Source of the DNA: Alphaproteobacteria bacterium
GTDB taxonomy: Bacteria > Pseudomonadota > Alphaproteobacteria > JAEULC01
Assembly (NCBI GenBank): GCA_023150455.1
Contig: JAKLKW010000033.1
Location: forward strand, 1-34,035
Direction of reading: 5' to 3'
DNA length: 34,035 nt
Below are positions 7,418 through 15,712 of the stretch, piece by piece. Position 1 is the first letter of the stretch, and each line of letters starts with the position of its first letter. The translations under genes were made by a program, and so were the position numbers. Under the pieces are notes generated by a model, which saw nothing but the letters and a program-made list of their open reading frames with translations, was not told the DNA's origin and did not search any database.

Positions 7418-8155
7418 ATGTTCGATCTGACAGGGCGCTCGGCGCTCGTTACGGGTGCGTCGGGCGGCATCGGCGGCGCGATCGCGCGGGCGCTGGTGCG
7501 TGCCGGCGCCGGCGTCACCTTGAGCGGCACGCGCGAAGCCCCGCTGCAGGCGCTGAAGGCCGAGCTGGGCGACAAGGCCCATGTCGCGCTGGCTGACCTC
7601 GCCAGGCCCGAAGCGGCCGAGGCGCTGGTCAAGGCCGCCGAGGAGGCGATGGGAGCCGTCGACATCCTCGTGAACAACGCCGGCATGAACCGCGACATGC
7701 TCACCATGCGTCTCAGCGACCAGGACTGGCAGGCCGTGCTCGACGTCGACCTGACCGCCGCCTTCCGCCTGTCGCGCACCGCCTTGCGCGGCATGGTCAA
7801 GCGACGCTGGGGGCGCATCATCGGCATCGGCTCGGTGGTCGGGCTGATCGGCAATTCCGGCCAGGCGAACTATGCCGCCGCGAAGGCGGGCCTGGTCGCC
7901 CTGATGAAATCGATCGCCGCCGAAGTGGCCACGCGAAACATCACCGCCAACGTCGTGTCGCCCGGCCTGATCCGTACCGCCATGACCGACAGGCTGACCG
8001 AGGAGCAACGCGGGAAGATCCTGTTCCGCGTCCCGGTCGCGCGCTTCGGCGAGCCGGTCGAGGTGGCGAACTGCGTGGTGTTCCTGGCCAGCGACGAGGC
8101 CTCGTACGTCACCGGGCAGACCCTGCATGTCAATGGCGGCATGGCGATGCCATGA
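7418..8155 (+). CDS. fabG: 3-oxoacyl-ACP reductase
   Basis: NADPH-dependent reduction of 3-oxoacyl-ACP, the first reduction of each elongation cycle. The 245-residue SDR has TGASGGIG (12-19), NNAG, and the Ser139, Tyr152, Lys156 triad (GIGS, NYAAAK), nearly the numbering of the E. coli enzyme. I chose ATG 7418 over GTG 7415: GGGAG ends nine bases before the ATG and MFDLTGRSALVTGASGGIG is the usual start. The C-terminus reads YVTGQTLHVNGGMAMP, where the family commonly ends in Ile; a degenerate second copy of this end lies 20 bases downstream (8162-8210). Confidence 0.96.
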   Translation: MFDLTGRSALVTGASGGIGGAIARALVRAGAGVTLSGTREAPLQALKAELGDKAHVALADLARPEAAEALVKAAEEAMGAVDILVNNAGMNRDMLTMRLSDQDWQAVLDVDLTAAFRLSRTALRGMVKRRWGRIIGIGSVVGLIGNSGQANYAAAKAGLVALMKSIAAEVATRNITANVVSPGLIRTAMTDRLTEEQRGKILFRVPVARFGEPVEVANCVVFLASDEASYVTGQTLHVNGGMAMP

Positions 8156-8161
8156 TCGGGG

Positions 8162-8210
8162 GACGTCGGGCCGCCAGACCTTGCACGGCAACGGCGGAAT
8201 GGCCATGATC
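8162..8210 (+). pseudogene. Relic of a fabG/SDR 3' end
   Basis: Bases 8175-8207 match 27 of 33 bases of the fabG end (8117-8149), offset by 58. Translated in the matching frame they give QTLHGNGGMAM followed by Ile, against QTLHVNGGMAM in fabG. Five of the six differences are synonymous, so the segment descends from a coding copy that diverged under selection rather than from a fresh tandem slip. Upstream of 8175 the similarity continues through ACGTC with a one-base length difference. There is no stop in frame after the Ile codon and no start. It is a fragment, not a gene. Confidence 0.65.
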
Positions 8211-8246
8211 CCCCTGTCCGTCGCCCCGGCGTTGCCGCCGGGCAAG

Positions 8247-8274
8247 CTTCTGGTCAAGCCCTTCTGGTCAAGGC
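8247..8274 (+). repeat. Two tandem 14-base repeats upstream of acpP
   Basis: CTTCTGGTCAAGCC (8247-8260) is followed at once by CTTCTGGTCAAGGC (8261-8274), 13 of 14 bases identical. They sit in the 228-base fabG-acpP gap, about 110 bases before the acpP start. A regulator or slippage origin is possible. A TATGTT at 8283-8288 has no convincing -35 partner, so I do not call a promoter; the rest of the gap shows nothing else clear. Confidence 0.55.
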
Positions 8275-8383
8275 CGGGGAACTATGTTAGGAAACCGCGC
8301 TTTCGCCCGACGGAGCGCCCGGTGCCGCCCGCGCGCACGGTGCGTTTTCCTTTGGATAAGAATAGGTTGAGGGACCATCAGCA

Positions 8384-8620
8384 ATGAGCGATGTCGCCGA
8401 GCGCGTGAAGAAGATCGTCGTCGAGCATCTGGGCGTGGAAGAAGCCAAGGTGACCGACAACGCGAGCTTCATCGACGACCTGGGCGCCGACAGCCTGGAC
8501 ACGGTCGAACTGGTCATGGCGTTCGAGGAGGAGTTCGGCCTGGAGATCCCGGACGACGCCGCCGAGAAGATCCTGACCGTCAAGGACGCCATCGCGTTCA
8601 TCGAGAAGCGCGCCGCCTGA
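8384..8620 (+). CDS. acpP: Acyl carrier protein
   Basis: A 78-residue acidic protein with the phosphopantetheine site DSLDTVEL; Ser37 carries the prosthetic group. [20 protein letters not shown] and [17 protein letters not shown] are standard AcpP sequence. It shuttles growing acyl chains between the Fab enzymes and to lipid A and phospholipid acyltransferases. ATG 8384 is preceded by GAGGGA. The 228-base space before it, far longer than elsewhere in the cluster, suggests its own promoter, as expected of a very abundant protein. Confidence 0.98.
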   Translation: MSDVAERVKKIVVEHLGVEEAKVTDNASFIDDLGADSLDTVELVMAFEEEFGLEIPDDAAEKILTVKDAIAFIEKRAA

Positions 8621-8660
8621 TCCGCGGGCGGCGGTACCTGCCCTACGTCATCGCAACGTC

Positions 8661-9932
8661 ATGACCGAGCTGCGGCGCGTCGTCGTCACCGGCATGGGCC
8701 TGGTGACGCCGCTGGGCGTGGGCCTGCAGCACAACTGGTCGCGCCTCGTCGCGGGCCAATCCGGCATCCGCGCCATCCAGTCCTTCGACGTGTCGGACCT
8801 GCCGGCCAAGATCGCCGGCCAGGTGCCGCGCGGCGACACCGCGTCGGGCTCGCTCGATCCCAACCGCTGGGTGGCGCCGAAGGACCAGAAGAAGATGGAC
8901 ACCTTCATCCTCTACGCCATGGCGGCGGCGGAGATGGCGGTGGAGGACTCCGGATGGAAGCCCGCGCAGGACGAGCAGCGCGAGCGCACCGGCGTGCTGA
9001 TCGGCTCGGGCATCGGCGGCCTGCCCGAGATCACCGACACGTCGATCACGCTGCACGAGAAGGGCCCGCGCCGCGTCAGCCCGTTCTTCATCCCGGCCTC
9101 GCTGATCAACCTGGCATCCGGCCAGGTATCGATTCGCCACGGCTTCAAGGGCCCGAACCATGCCGTGGTCACGGCCTGCTCGACCGGCGCGCACGCGATC
9201 GGCGATGCCGCGCGCATGATCGCGCTGGACGACGCCGACGTGATGGTCGCCGGCGGCGCCGAGGCGGCGATCTGCCGGGTCGGCGTGGCCGGCTTCGCGG
9301 CGGCGCGCGCGCTCTCGACCGGGTTCAACGACACGCCGGAGCGCGCCTCCCGCCCCTGGGACAAGGACCGCGACGGGTTCGTGATGGGCGAGGGCTCGGG
9401 CATCGTGGTGCTGGAAGAGCTCGAGCACGCGAAGCGGCGCGGTGCGAGGATCTACGCCGAGATCGTCGGCTACGGCATGTCGGGCGACGCCTACCACATC
9501 ACGGCGCCCGCCGAGGACGGCAACGGCGGCTTGCGTTCGATGCGCGCCGCGCTCAAGCGCGCCCGGCTCGATCCCGACGACATCGACTACATCAACGCGC
9601 ACGGCACCTCGACGCCGCTCGGCGACGAGATCGAGCTCGGTGCGGTCAAGCGCCTGTTCGGGCCGGCGGCCTACAAGCTGTCCATGTCCTCGACCAAGTC
9701 GGCGATCGGCCACCTGCTCGGCGCCGCCGGCAGCGTCGAGGCGATCTACTCCATTCTCGCGCTGCGCGAGCAGACCGCGCCGCCGACGCTCAACCTCGAC
9801 AACCCGTCCGACGGCTGCGACATCGACCTGGTGCCGAGGCAGGCGAAAAAACGCAAGATTCGCAACGTCTTGTCCAATTCCTTCGGATTCGGCGGCACCA
9901 ACGCGACCTTGATCTTCTCCGCCCCGCCCTGA
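8661..9932 (+). CDS. fabF: 3-oxoacyl-ACP synthase II
   Basis: Elongating condensing enzyme of type II fatty acid synthesis. The 423-residue sequence begins RRVVVTGMGLVTPLG and has the thiolase-fold triad Cys173 (TACSTGAH), His314 (NAHGTSTPLGD) and His351 (AIGHLLGAAG), which places it with KAS I/II and not FabH. The FabF end NSFGFGGTNATL is present. Forty bases separate it from acpP. No clear Shine-Dalgarno precedes ATG 8661, so the start rests on the conserved N-terminus. Confidence 0.97.
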   Translation: MTELRRVVVTGMGLVTPLGVGLQHNWSRLVAGQSGIRAIQSFDVSDLPAKIAGQVPRGDTASGSLDPNRWVAPKDQKKMDTFILYAMAAAEMAVEDSGWKPAQDEQRERTGVLIGSGIGGLPEITDTSITLHEKGPRRVSPFFIPASLINLASGQVSIRHGFKGPNHAVVTACSTGAHAIGDAARMIALDDADVMVAGGAEAAICRVGVAGFAAARALSTGFNDTPERASRPWDKDRDGFVMGEGSGIVVLEELEHAKRRGARIYAEIVGYGMSGDAYHITAPAEDGNGGLRSMRAALKRARLDPDDIDYINAHGTSTPLGDEIELGAVKRLFGPAAYKLSMSSTKSAIGHLLGAAGSVEAIYSILALREQTAPPTLNLDNPSDGCDIDLVPRQAKKRKIRNVLSNSFGFGGTNATLIFSAPP

Positions 9933-9959
9933 CCACATTTTGCTAGTATCCAGGCGGCC

Positions 9960-10985
9960 ATGCGCCGCCGCGTCTACCTCCTGTCCGCCGTCAGCCTGGC
10001 CGTCTTCGGCGGGTTGTTCGCGGCCGTCTTCTGGGGCTTCGCCCAGTTCACGCGGCAGGGGCCGCTGGAGCGCGACACGGCGCTCGTGGTCGAGCGCGGC
10101 GGCGTCGAGCAGATCACGCGCCAGCTGGCCGACGCCGGCGTCATCGAGCATCCGCTGGTTTTCGCGCTCGCCGTGCGGCTGACCGGCGCCGCCGGCCGGC
10201 TCAAGGCCGGCGAGTACCTGTTCTCCGCGCGCATCCCGATGGAAGACGTCTCGCGCCTGCTGCAGAGCGGCAAGACGATCGACCGCCGCCTGGTGGTGCC
10301 CGAAGGATGGACCACGGCCGAGATCCTCCGCTTGATGACCGACCAGGCCGGCTTCACCGGCGCCGTCGCGCCGCCGGGCGAGGGCGAGCTGTACCCGGCG
10401 ACCTACTACTACAAATACGGCGACGCGCGGCCCTGGATGATCCGGCGCATGCGCGAGGAGATGCGCCAGGTCCTGCAAGAGCTGTGGGACAGGCGCGCCC
10501 CGGGCCTGCCGTTCTCCTCGCCGCGCGAGGCCGTGATCCTCGCCTCGATCGTCGAGAAGGAGACCAGCCGCGCATCGGAGCGCGCGCGGATCGCCGGCGT
10601 GTTCATCAACCGCCTCAGGCGCGGCATGAAGCTCGAAGCGGACCCGACCGTCGCCTACGTCGCGGCCAGCGGCCAGGGCAGGCTCGAGCGCGCGATCACG
10701 CGCGCGGACCTCGCGATGAAGCATCCGTACAACACCTACCAGTTCCCCGGCCTGCCGCCGGGCCCGATCGGCAATCCCGGGCGCGCGGCGCTCGCGGCCG
10801 TGCTCGATCCCGACCGGCACGAAGAGCTGTTCTTCGTCGCCGACGGGCAGGGCGGGCACCTGTTCGCCAAGACGCTCGCCGAGCACCAGAAGAACGTGCA
10901 GCGCTGGCGCCGGATCGAGCAGCAGCGCAACCAGGCAAGGCAGTCGGAAGAGGACAAGCGGCCGGCGACCGCGGCGGAGAACTAG
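9960..10985 (+). CDS. mltG: Endolytic murein transglycosylase MltG (YceG family)
   Basis: Membrane-anchored lytic transglycosylase that cuts nascent glycan strands and helps set their length. Residues 5-28 form one membrane segment, followed by a LysM-like region (VERGGVEQITRQLADAGVI) and the YceG domain; the catalytic Glu199 lies in LASIVEKET, with FINRLRRGMKLEADPTVAY, HPYNTY and GLPPGPIGNPG downstream. The 341-residue length is normal. The gene starts 27 bases after fabF, the usual alphaproteobacterial fabF-mltG arrangement. The C-terminus is a short charged tail. Confidence 0.96.
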   Translation: MRRRVYLLSAVSLAVFGGLFAAVFWGFAQFTRQGPLERDTALVVERGGVEQITRQLADAGVIEHPLVFALAVRLTGAAGRLKAGEYLFSARIPMEDVSRLLQSGKTIDRRLVVPEGWTTAEILRLMTDQAGFTGAVAPPGEGELYPATYYYKYGDARPWMIRRMREEMRQVLQELWDRRAPGLPFSSPREAVILASIVEKETSRASERARIAGVFINRLRRGMKLEADPTVAYVAASGQGRLERAITRADLAMKHPYNTYQFPGLPPGPIGNPGRAALAAVLDPDRHEELFFVADGQGGHLFAKTLAEHQKNVQRWRRIEQQRNQARQSEEDKRPATAAEN

Positions 10986-11023
10986 CGATCACGGCCGGCC
11001 GGGCGTCGCGGTGGCGATGTCCC

Positions 11024-11043
11024 CGGCGCCGCGCGCGGCGCCG
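11024..11043. terminator. Perfect 20-base GC palindrome between convergent mltG and SDR genes
   Basis: A perfect self-complementary stretch of C and G with arms CGGCGCCGCG lies 38 bases after the mltG stop and 15 bases before the SDR stop. Its position suits a bidirectional terminator. It has no T tract, and GC palindromes are frequent in DNA of this composition, so termination is only a possibility. Confidence 0.3.
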
Positions 11044-11058
11044 CTGCCGCTTGGGGGG

Positions 11059-11877
11059 CTAGTAGCGCGACTTCACCGGCAGCGCGGCCAGGAACGGATC
11101 GACCAGGCCGGGCGGCAGGGTCGCCAGCAACCAGGCGCCGAGATACATCGGGAACGGGAAGGCGATGCGCGGCTGGCGCCAGCCAAGGCGGCGCATGACG
11201 ATGGCGGCGCAGCGCTCGGCCGACATCATCATGGGCATGGGGAAAGGGTTGTTGCGCGTCATCGGCGTGTCGACGAAGCCCGGCAGCACGACCGAGACCA
11301 GGATGCCCTCGGCCTTCAGGCGCGGCGCCAGCGCCTCGCCCCAGGCCTTCTCGGCCGCCTTGCTGGCGGCGTAGGCCGGCGCGCTCGGCATGCCGCGCAT
11401 GCCGGCGAGCGACGAGACGATGGCGATCTGCCCGCGCCAGCGCGGCCCCGCCGCGCCGCCCCAGGGCCGCGCACGCATGCGCTCGAGTGCCGGCAGCACC
11501 GTGTTGGCGACGCCATCGACGTTGGTGGCGAAGATGCGCCGCGTCGTGGCGCTCGAATCCTCGGGCGCCAGGCTTGCCTCGGTCGCGACGCCGGCGGCGC
11601 CGCCGGCCGAGATGCCGGCGTTGGCGATGACGAGGTCGAGCGGCGCGCGCGCGTCGGCGTCGTCGATCCAGCGCGACATGCCGTCGGCCTCGGTCACGTC
11701 CTGGATGCGGCCGTGCGCGGCGGCGCCGAGCATGCGGCAGCGTTCCACCACGAGCGACAACCGGCTGCGGTTGCGCCCGCCCAGGTGCAGCACCATGCCC
11801 GGGCGCGCGTAGGCCGCCGCCAGGGCCGCGCCGATGCCGCTGCTGGCGCCGGTAATCAGGATCGATCGTGGCTGCAT
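11059..11877 (-). CDS. Short-chain dehydrogenase/reductase, substrate unknown
   Basis: A 272-residue classical SDR: nucleotide-binding ILITGASSGIG (residues 6-16), NAG at 86-88, catalytic Ser155/156, Tyr169 and Lys173 (IVSSLAGM, YAASKAA), and a hydrophobic C-terminal part (AFPFPMYLGAWLLATLPPG) that suggests membrane association or a lipophilic substrate. The TGASSGIG form favours NADP(H). Start ATG 11877 begins MQPRSILITG; an upstream in-frame extension to 11961 is low-complexity and unsupported. No neighbour in the same direction tells its pathway. It is convergent with mltG and divergent from yicC. Confidence 0.87.
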   Translation of the reverse strand: MQPRSILITGASSGIGAALAAAYARPGMVLHLGGRNRSRLSLVVERCRMLGAAAHGRIQDVTEADGMSRWIDDADARAPLDLVIANAGISAGGAAGVATEASLAPEDSSATTRRIFATNVDGVANTVLPALERMRARPWGGAAGPRWRGQIAIVSSLAGMRGMPSAPAYAASKAAEKAWGEALAPRLKAEGILVSVVLPGFVDTPMTRNNPFPMPMMMSAERCAAIVMRRLGWRQPRIAFPFPMYLGAWLLATLPPGLVDPFLAALPVKSRY

Positions 11878-11914
11878 GGTCGGGGATCCCGAGGGGGCGG
11901 CCGGGCCTGGCCGG

Positions 11915-11943
11915 TTGTTGCTTGCGGGCGACCCGAGTATAGA
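11915..11943 (+). promoter_or_regulatory. Candidate promoter for yicC-gmk
   Basis: TTGTTG (11915-11920), 17 bases, then TATAGA (11938-11943). It is the best hexamer pair in the 143-base gap between the divergent SDR and yicC genes and would give a leader of about 70 bases. A pattern match only. Confidence 0.4.
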
Positions 11944-12020
11944 GGGGGCGCCGCCCGCCAAGAACCCGTGTCGCGTCCGCCCGCACCCGCCGCCGCCGGC
12001 CCTACCAGGAGATCCGCCCT

Positions 12021-12908
12021 TTGCCGATCGCGAGCATGACCGGATTCGCCCGCGCCGCCGGCCGCCACGGTGCGCGCAGCTGGACCTGGGAGCTGCGCAG
12101 CGTCAATGCCCGCGGACTCGACCTGCGGCTGCGCCTGCCGCCCGGCTTCGAGGCGCTGGAGGGGCCGGCGCGCGCCGCCGTCGCCGACAGGCTGAAGCGC
12201 GGCTCGGTCGCGCTGGCGCTGCAGCTCGCGGAAAGCGCCGAGCCGGGCCGGTACCGCATCAACACCGACATGCTGGACCAGGTCCTGGCGCTGGCGGGCA
12301 GCTACCGGGGCCGCGTCGATGCCGCCGCGCCGCGGCTGGACGCGCTGCTGGCGATAAGGGGCGTGGTCGAGCCGATCGACGAGCAGGAGAGCGAGGCCGA
12401 GCGCGAGCAGCGCCAGGCGGCGGTGCTCGCGAGCCTCGCCGAGGCGCTGGCGGCGCTTGGGAGCGCGCGCCTGGCCGAGGGAAGGCGGCTCGAGGCCGTG
12501 CTGCTGCAGCGGCTCGACGAGATCGAGGCGCTGGCGGCGCGCGCCGCCGCCACGGCCGCGGCGCAGCCCGAGGCCATCAGGGCGCGCATCCGCCAGCTGG
12601 TGGCCGAGCTCCTGGAAGCGCAGCCCGCCCTGCCCGAGGAGCGGCTGCTGCAGGAGGCCGCGCTCGTGGCCGGCCGCGCCGACGTGCGCGAGGAGCTCGA
12701 CCGGCTCGGCGCCCACGTGCAGGCCGCGCGCGAGCTCTTGAAGCGCGGCGGCGCCGTGGGCCGCCAGCTCGATTTCCTGTGCCAGGAGTTCAACCGCGAG
12801 GCCAACACGCTCTGCTCGAAGTCGGCCGACATCGAGCTGACCCGCATCGGCCTCGAGCTCAAGACCGCCATCGAGCAGCTGCGCGAGCAGGCGCAGAACG
12901 TGGAGTGA
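12021..12908 (+). CDS. yicC: YicC family endoribonuclease
   Basis: The sequence opens with MTGFARA...WELRSVNARGLDLRLRLPPGF in pieces (SMTGFARA, ELRSVNARGLDLRLRLP) and closes with REANTLCSKSADIELTRIGLELK, in pieces NTLCSKS and GLELKTAIEQLREQ, both diagnostic of YicC. E. coli YicC is an endoribonuclease; biological targets here are unknown. At 295 residues it is of usual length. I chose the TTG at 12021 (MPIASMTGF) because AGGAG lies nine bases upstream; the ATG at 12036 would be about 24 bases from that site. The pair with gmk is conserved in many bacteria; gmk follows after 10 bases. Confidence 0.95.
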   Translation: MPIASMTGFARAAGRHGARSWTWELRSVNARGLDLRLRLPPGFEALEGPARAAVADRLKRGSVALALQLAESAEPGRYRINTDMLDQVLALAGSYRGRVDAAAPRLDALLAIRGVVEPIDEQESEAEREQRQAAVLASLAEALAALGSARLAEGRRLEAVLLQRLDEIEALAARAAATAAAQPEAIRARIRQLVAELLEAQPALPEERLLQEAALVAGRADVREELDRLGAHVQAARELLKRGGAVGRQLDFLCQEFNREANTLCSKSADIELTRIGLELKTAIEQLREQAQNVE

Positions 12909-12918
12909 GCGGGCGTCG

Positions 12919-13557
12919 ATGCAGCCCTTCGTGCCGAGCCGCCGCGGCCTGATGCTGGTCCTGTCCTCGCCCTCGGGCGCGGGGAAGACCACGATCTCGC
13001 GCAAGCTGCTCGAGCGCGACGCCGATCTCGCCATGTCCGTCTCGGTCACCACGCGTGCGAAGCGGCCGGGCGAAGTGCAGGGACGCGACTACCACTTCAT
13101 CGACCTGCAGCGCTTCGAGGCGATGCGCGCGCGGCGCGAGCTCCTGGAATGGGCCAAGGTCTTCGGCAACTACTACGGCACGCCGCGCCAGGCGGTGGAG
13201 CAGGCGTTGTCCAAGGGCCGCGACGTGCTGTTCGACATCGACTGGCAGGGCACGCAGCAGCTCGAGGAATCGGCGCGCGACGACCTGGTCAGCGTCTTCG
13301 TGCTGCCGCCGTCCACGGCGGAGCTCGAGCGCCGCCTGAAGACGCGGGCACAGGATTCCGCCGATGTCGTGGCCGAGCGCATGGCCAAGGCTGCCGACGA
13401 GATGACGCACTACGAAGCCTACGACTACATCATCGTCAACCGCGACCTCGAGGAAAGCACCGCGGCCGTCGAGGCGATCCTGCGCGCCGAGCGCCACCGC
13501 CGCCATCGCCAGATCGGCTTGAACGAGTTCGTCAAGGGCCTGCGCGAGGGGCAGTAG
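12919..13557 (+). CDS. gmk: Guanylate kinase
   Basis: Phosphorylates GMP to GDP with ATP. The 212-residue protein has a P-loop SSPSGAGKTT (16-25), the GMP-binding segment SVSVTTRAKRPGEVQGRDYHF (shown here by TTRAKRPGE and GRDYHF), LLEWAKVFGNYYGTP, and FDIDWQGTQQL. These are canonical. ATG 12919 follows yicC by 10 bases, so the two are likely co-transcribed. It ends 21 bases from the convergent rsmA stop. Confidence 0.98.
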   Translation: MQPFVPSRRGLMLVLSSPSGAGKTTISRKLLERDADLAMSVSVTTRAKRPGEVQGRDYHFIDLQRFEAMRARRELLEWAKVFGNYYGTPRQAVEQALSKGRDVLFDIDWQGTQQLEESARDDLVSVFVLPPSTAELERRLKTRAQDSADVVAERMAKAADEMTHYEAYDYIIVNRDLEESTAAVEAILRAERHRRHRQIGLNEFVKGLREGQ

Positions 13558-13578
13558 GTCCGGCCTTTCCGGCGGATC

Positions 13579-14406
13579 TCATCGGGATGCCGCCGCCGCG
13601 AGGCGGCAGAACGCGGCGACGTCCAGCTCCTCGGCGCGGGCCTGCGGGTCGATGCCGGCCTCGGCGAGCAGTGCGGCGGTGTCGCCGCCCAGCGGTTTCA
13701 GGCTCTGGCGCAGCATCTTGCGGCGCTGGCCGAAGGCGGCGGCGGTCACCCGCTCCAGCGCCTCGACCGGCACCTTCTCGCGCGCGGCGCGCGGCGTCAG
13801 GCGCACGAGGGTCGAGGTCACCTTGGGCGGCGGGGTGAAGGCGCGCGCGGGGATGTCGAACAGCGCCTTGGCCTCGCATGCCCACTGCGTCAGCACGCTC
13901 AGCCGTCCGTAATCCTTGCTGCGCGGGCGGGCGACCAGGCGCTCGGCGACCTCCTTCTGGAACATCAGCGTCATGGCGGCATAGTCGTCGGCGCGCTTGA
14001 GCCAGCGGATCAGGAGCGCGGTGGCGATGTTGTAGGGCAGGTTGGCGACGATATGGCGCGGCGGCGACACGAGCGCCGCGGGATCGATCTCGAGCGCGTC
14101 GGCCTCGACGATCGCGAGGCGCTCGGGATCGATGGCGGCCAGCTCCGCCAGCGCCGCCACGGCGCGCCGGTCGCGCTCGACCGCCACGACGCGCGCCGCG
14201 CCGGTCTCGAGCAGCGCGCGGGTCAACCCGCCCGGCCCGGGTCCGACCTCGACGACGCCGGCGCCGTCGAGGTCGCCCGCGGCCCGCGCGATCCGTCGCG
14301 TGAGGTTGAGATCGAGCAGGAAGTGCTGTCCGAGCGACTTCAGCGCGCTGAGCCCGTGACGCGCGATGACCTCGCGCAGCGGCGGCAGCGCTGCCCGGTC
14401 GGACAG
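13579..14406 (-). CDS. rsmA: 16S rRNA (adenine1518-N6/adenine1519-N6)-dimethyltransferase, apparent CTG start
   Basis: Dimethylates two adjacent adenines near the 16S rRNA 3' end. Visible are SLGQHFLLD near the N-terminus, [17 protein letters not shown] (SAM motif I) and [12 protein letters not shown] (motif IV). No ATG, GTG or TTG occurs in frame ahead of the SAM motif: the first is a TTG at 14226, inside motif I, which would delete the conserved GQHFL region. I place the start at CTG 14406, giving [18 protein letters not shown] and a normal 275-residue length, with AGGG about ten bases upstream and the surA stop four bases before. Sequencing error or an even rarer start are alternatives. 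It is last in the lptF-lptG-lptD-surA-rsmA operon; the pdxA often found before rsmA is absent. Confidence 0.9.
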   Translation of the reverse strand: MSDRAALPPLREVIARHGLSALKSLGQHFLLDLNLTRRIARAAGDLDGAGVVEVGPGPGGLTRALLETGAARVVAVERDRRAVAALAELAAIDPERLAIVEADALEIDPAALVSPPRHIVANLPYNIATALLIRWLKRADDYAAMTLMFQKEVAERLVARPRSKDYGRLSVLTQWACEAKALFDIPARAFTPPPKVTSTLVRLTPRAAREKVPVEALERVTAAAFGQRRKMLRQSLKPLGGDTAALLAEAGIDPQARAEELDVAAFCRLAAAASR

Positions 14407-14410
14407 GCGT

Positions 14411-15709
14411 CTAGACCCTGAGGTCGACGAAGGCGGCGCGGCGCAGGTCGCGCAGGTAGCGCCGCGACATCAGGTTCAGCCTCTGCTGCGTCAGCCGCTC
14501 GCGGATGTCCTCGCGACCGGGCAAGGGCGTCGGCTCGGGGTTCTGGCGGTCGCAGACCATCAGCATCATGAGCGTGCCGGGATCGGGCTGCAGCGGCGGC
14601 GTGGTCTGGCCCGGGTTCAAGGGACCGACCACGGTCTGCAACGGCGGCGGCAGCTCGGTCATCGAGACCTTGCCGAGCGAGATCGAGCGCGAGCGGTTGA
14701 TCTGCTTGACCGCGCTGTCGAAGGCCTTGCAGTCCTTCGCGTCCTTCGCCGCGGCGGCGAGCTGGGCCTTCAGCGCCTCGACCTCGGCGGCCGGCGCCCC
14801 ACGGGGCACCGGCAGCAGCGCCTGCTGTAGGTCGAGCTTCGGCGCCTCGGTGATGCCGCCGGGGCCGCGTCGCTCGATCAGCGCCAGCAGGTGGTAGCCG
14901 CCGATGGTGCGGATCGGCTTGGAGATGGTGCCGCTCGGCATCTGCTTCAGCACCTGCTCGATCTGCTCGTCGAGCTGGCCCTCCTGCACCCAGCCAAGGT
15001 CGCCGCCGGCGGCGGCGCTGGCGTTCTGCGAGAACTGGCGCGCAATGGCCGAGAACCGGGCGCCGCGCTGGAGCTGCTCGATCAGCCGCTCCATGTTGCG
15101 CAGGACCTCGTCCTCCTGGTCCGGCTGGTCGACGGCCAGGAAGATCTCGGCCACGTGCATCTCGGCCGAGCCGCGGCTTTCCTCCATGCGCTTCAGCGTC
15201 TCGTCGATTTCGTCGTCGCCGATCTCGACCTTGGGCCGGAGCCTGCGGCTGATCAGGCGCTGCCAGGCGATCGAGGCCTCCACCTGCTGCACCAGCGTCG
15301 AGCGCGGCACCTTGTTCTGGGCAAGATAGGCATCGAGCCCGCCCACCGGCATGTTGTTCTGCTTCTCGATGTCGGCGAGCGCCCGCTTGATCTCCTGCTC
15401 CGAGACCTTGATGTTCTGCTTGTTGGCTTCCTGCTTCTGCAGCCGCTCGTCGATCAGGCCCTTCAGCACCTGCTGCTGGAAGCGCTTGCGGTTTTCCGGG
15501 TTGTCGGGCGCACCGGAGGACACCAGCCCGAACTGGATGCGCGCGTTCAGGTCGAACATCGAGATGATGTCGTCGTTGACCACGGCGGCGATGCGCTGCA
15601 GGTCCTGCTGCGCCATGGCCGCAGGCATCGCGGCCGCCATGGCGAGGCCGAGGGCCGCGCCCTTGACCCAGCCTGCCGACCGAAGCTGACGCTGTCGCAA
15701 ACCTCGCAT
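14411..15709 (-). CDS. surA: Periplasmic chaperone / peptidyl-prolyl isomerase SurA
   Basis: Escorts outer-membrane proteins through the periplasm. A signal peptide (residues 1-33, ending AMA before QQDLQ) leads to the SurA N-terminal domain ([19 protein letters not shown], shown in part) and one parvulin PPIase domain at about 182-280 ([35 protein letters not shown]). E. coli SurA has two parvulin domains; here the second is missing or unrecognisable, and 150 residues without clear PPIase motifs follow. At 432 residues the overall length matches. Its start is three bases after lptD, a fitting neighbour because LptD is a SurA client. Confidence 0.94.
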   Translation of the reverse strand: MRGLRQRQLRSAGWVKGAALGLAMAAAMPAAMAQQDLQRIAAVVNDDIISMFDLNARIQFGLVSSGAPDNPENRKRFQQQVLKGLIDERLQKQEANKQNIKVSEQEIKRALADIEKQNNMPVGGLDAYLAQNKVPRSTLVQQVEASIAWQRLISRRLRPKVEIGDDEIDETLKRMEESRGSAEMHVAEIFLAVDQPDQEDEVLRNMERLIEQLQRGARFSAIARQFSQNASAAAGGDLGWVQEGQLDEQIEQVLKQMPSGTISKPIRTIGGYHLLALIERRGPGGITEAPKLDLQQALLPVPRGAPAAEVEALKAQLAAAAKDAKDCKAFDSAVKQINRSRSISLGKVSMTELPPPLQTVVGPLNPGQTTPPLQPDPGTLMMLMVCDRQNPEPTPLPGREDIRERLTQQRLNLMSRRYLRDLRRAAFVDLRV

Positions 15710-15712
15710 CGT

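Noticed and set aside
8127..8387. Small open frame between fabG and acpP
   Set aside because: Its only protein-like part is the fabG-tail relic; the rest is promoter-region sequence and overlaps the acpP start.
6344..10886. Long minus-strand open frames opposite fabD-fabG and acpP-fabF-mltG
   Set aside because: Low-complexity translations with no domain, fully antisense to well-supported genes; typical of GC-rich DNA.
13579..14226. TTG at 14226 as the rsmA start
   Set aside because: It lies within the SAM-binding motif and would remove the conserved GQHFLLD region encoded just upstream.
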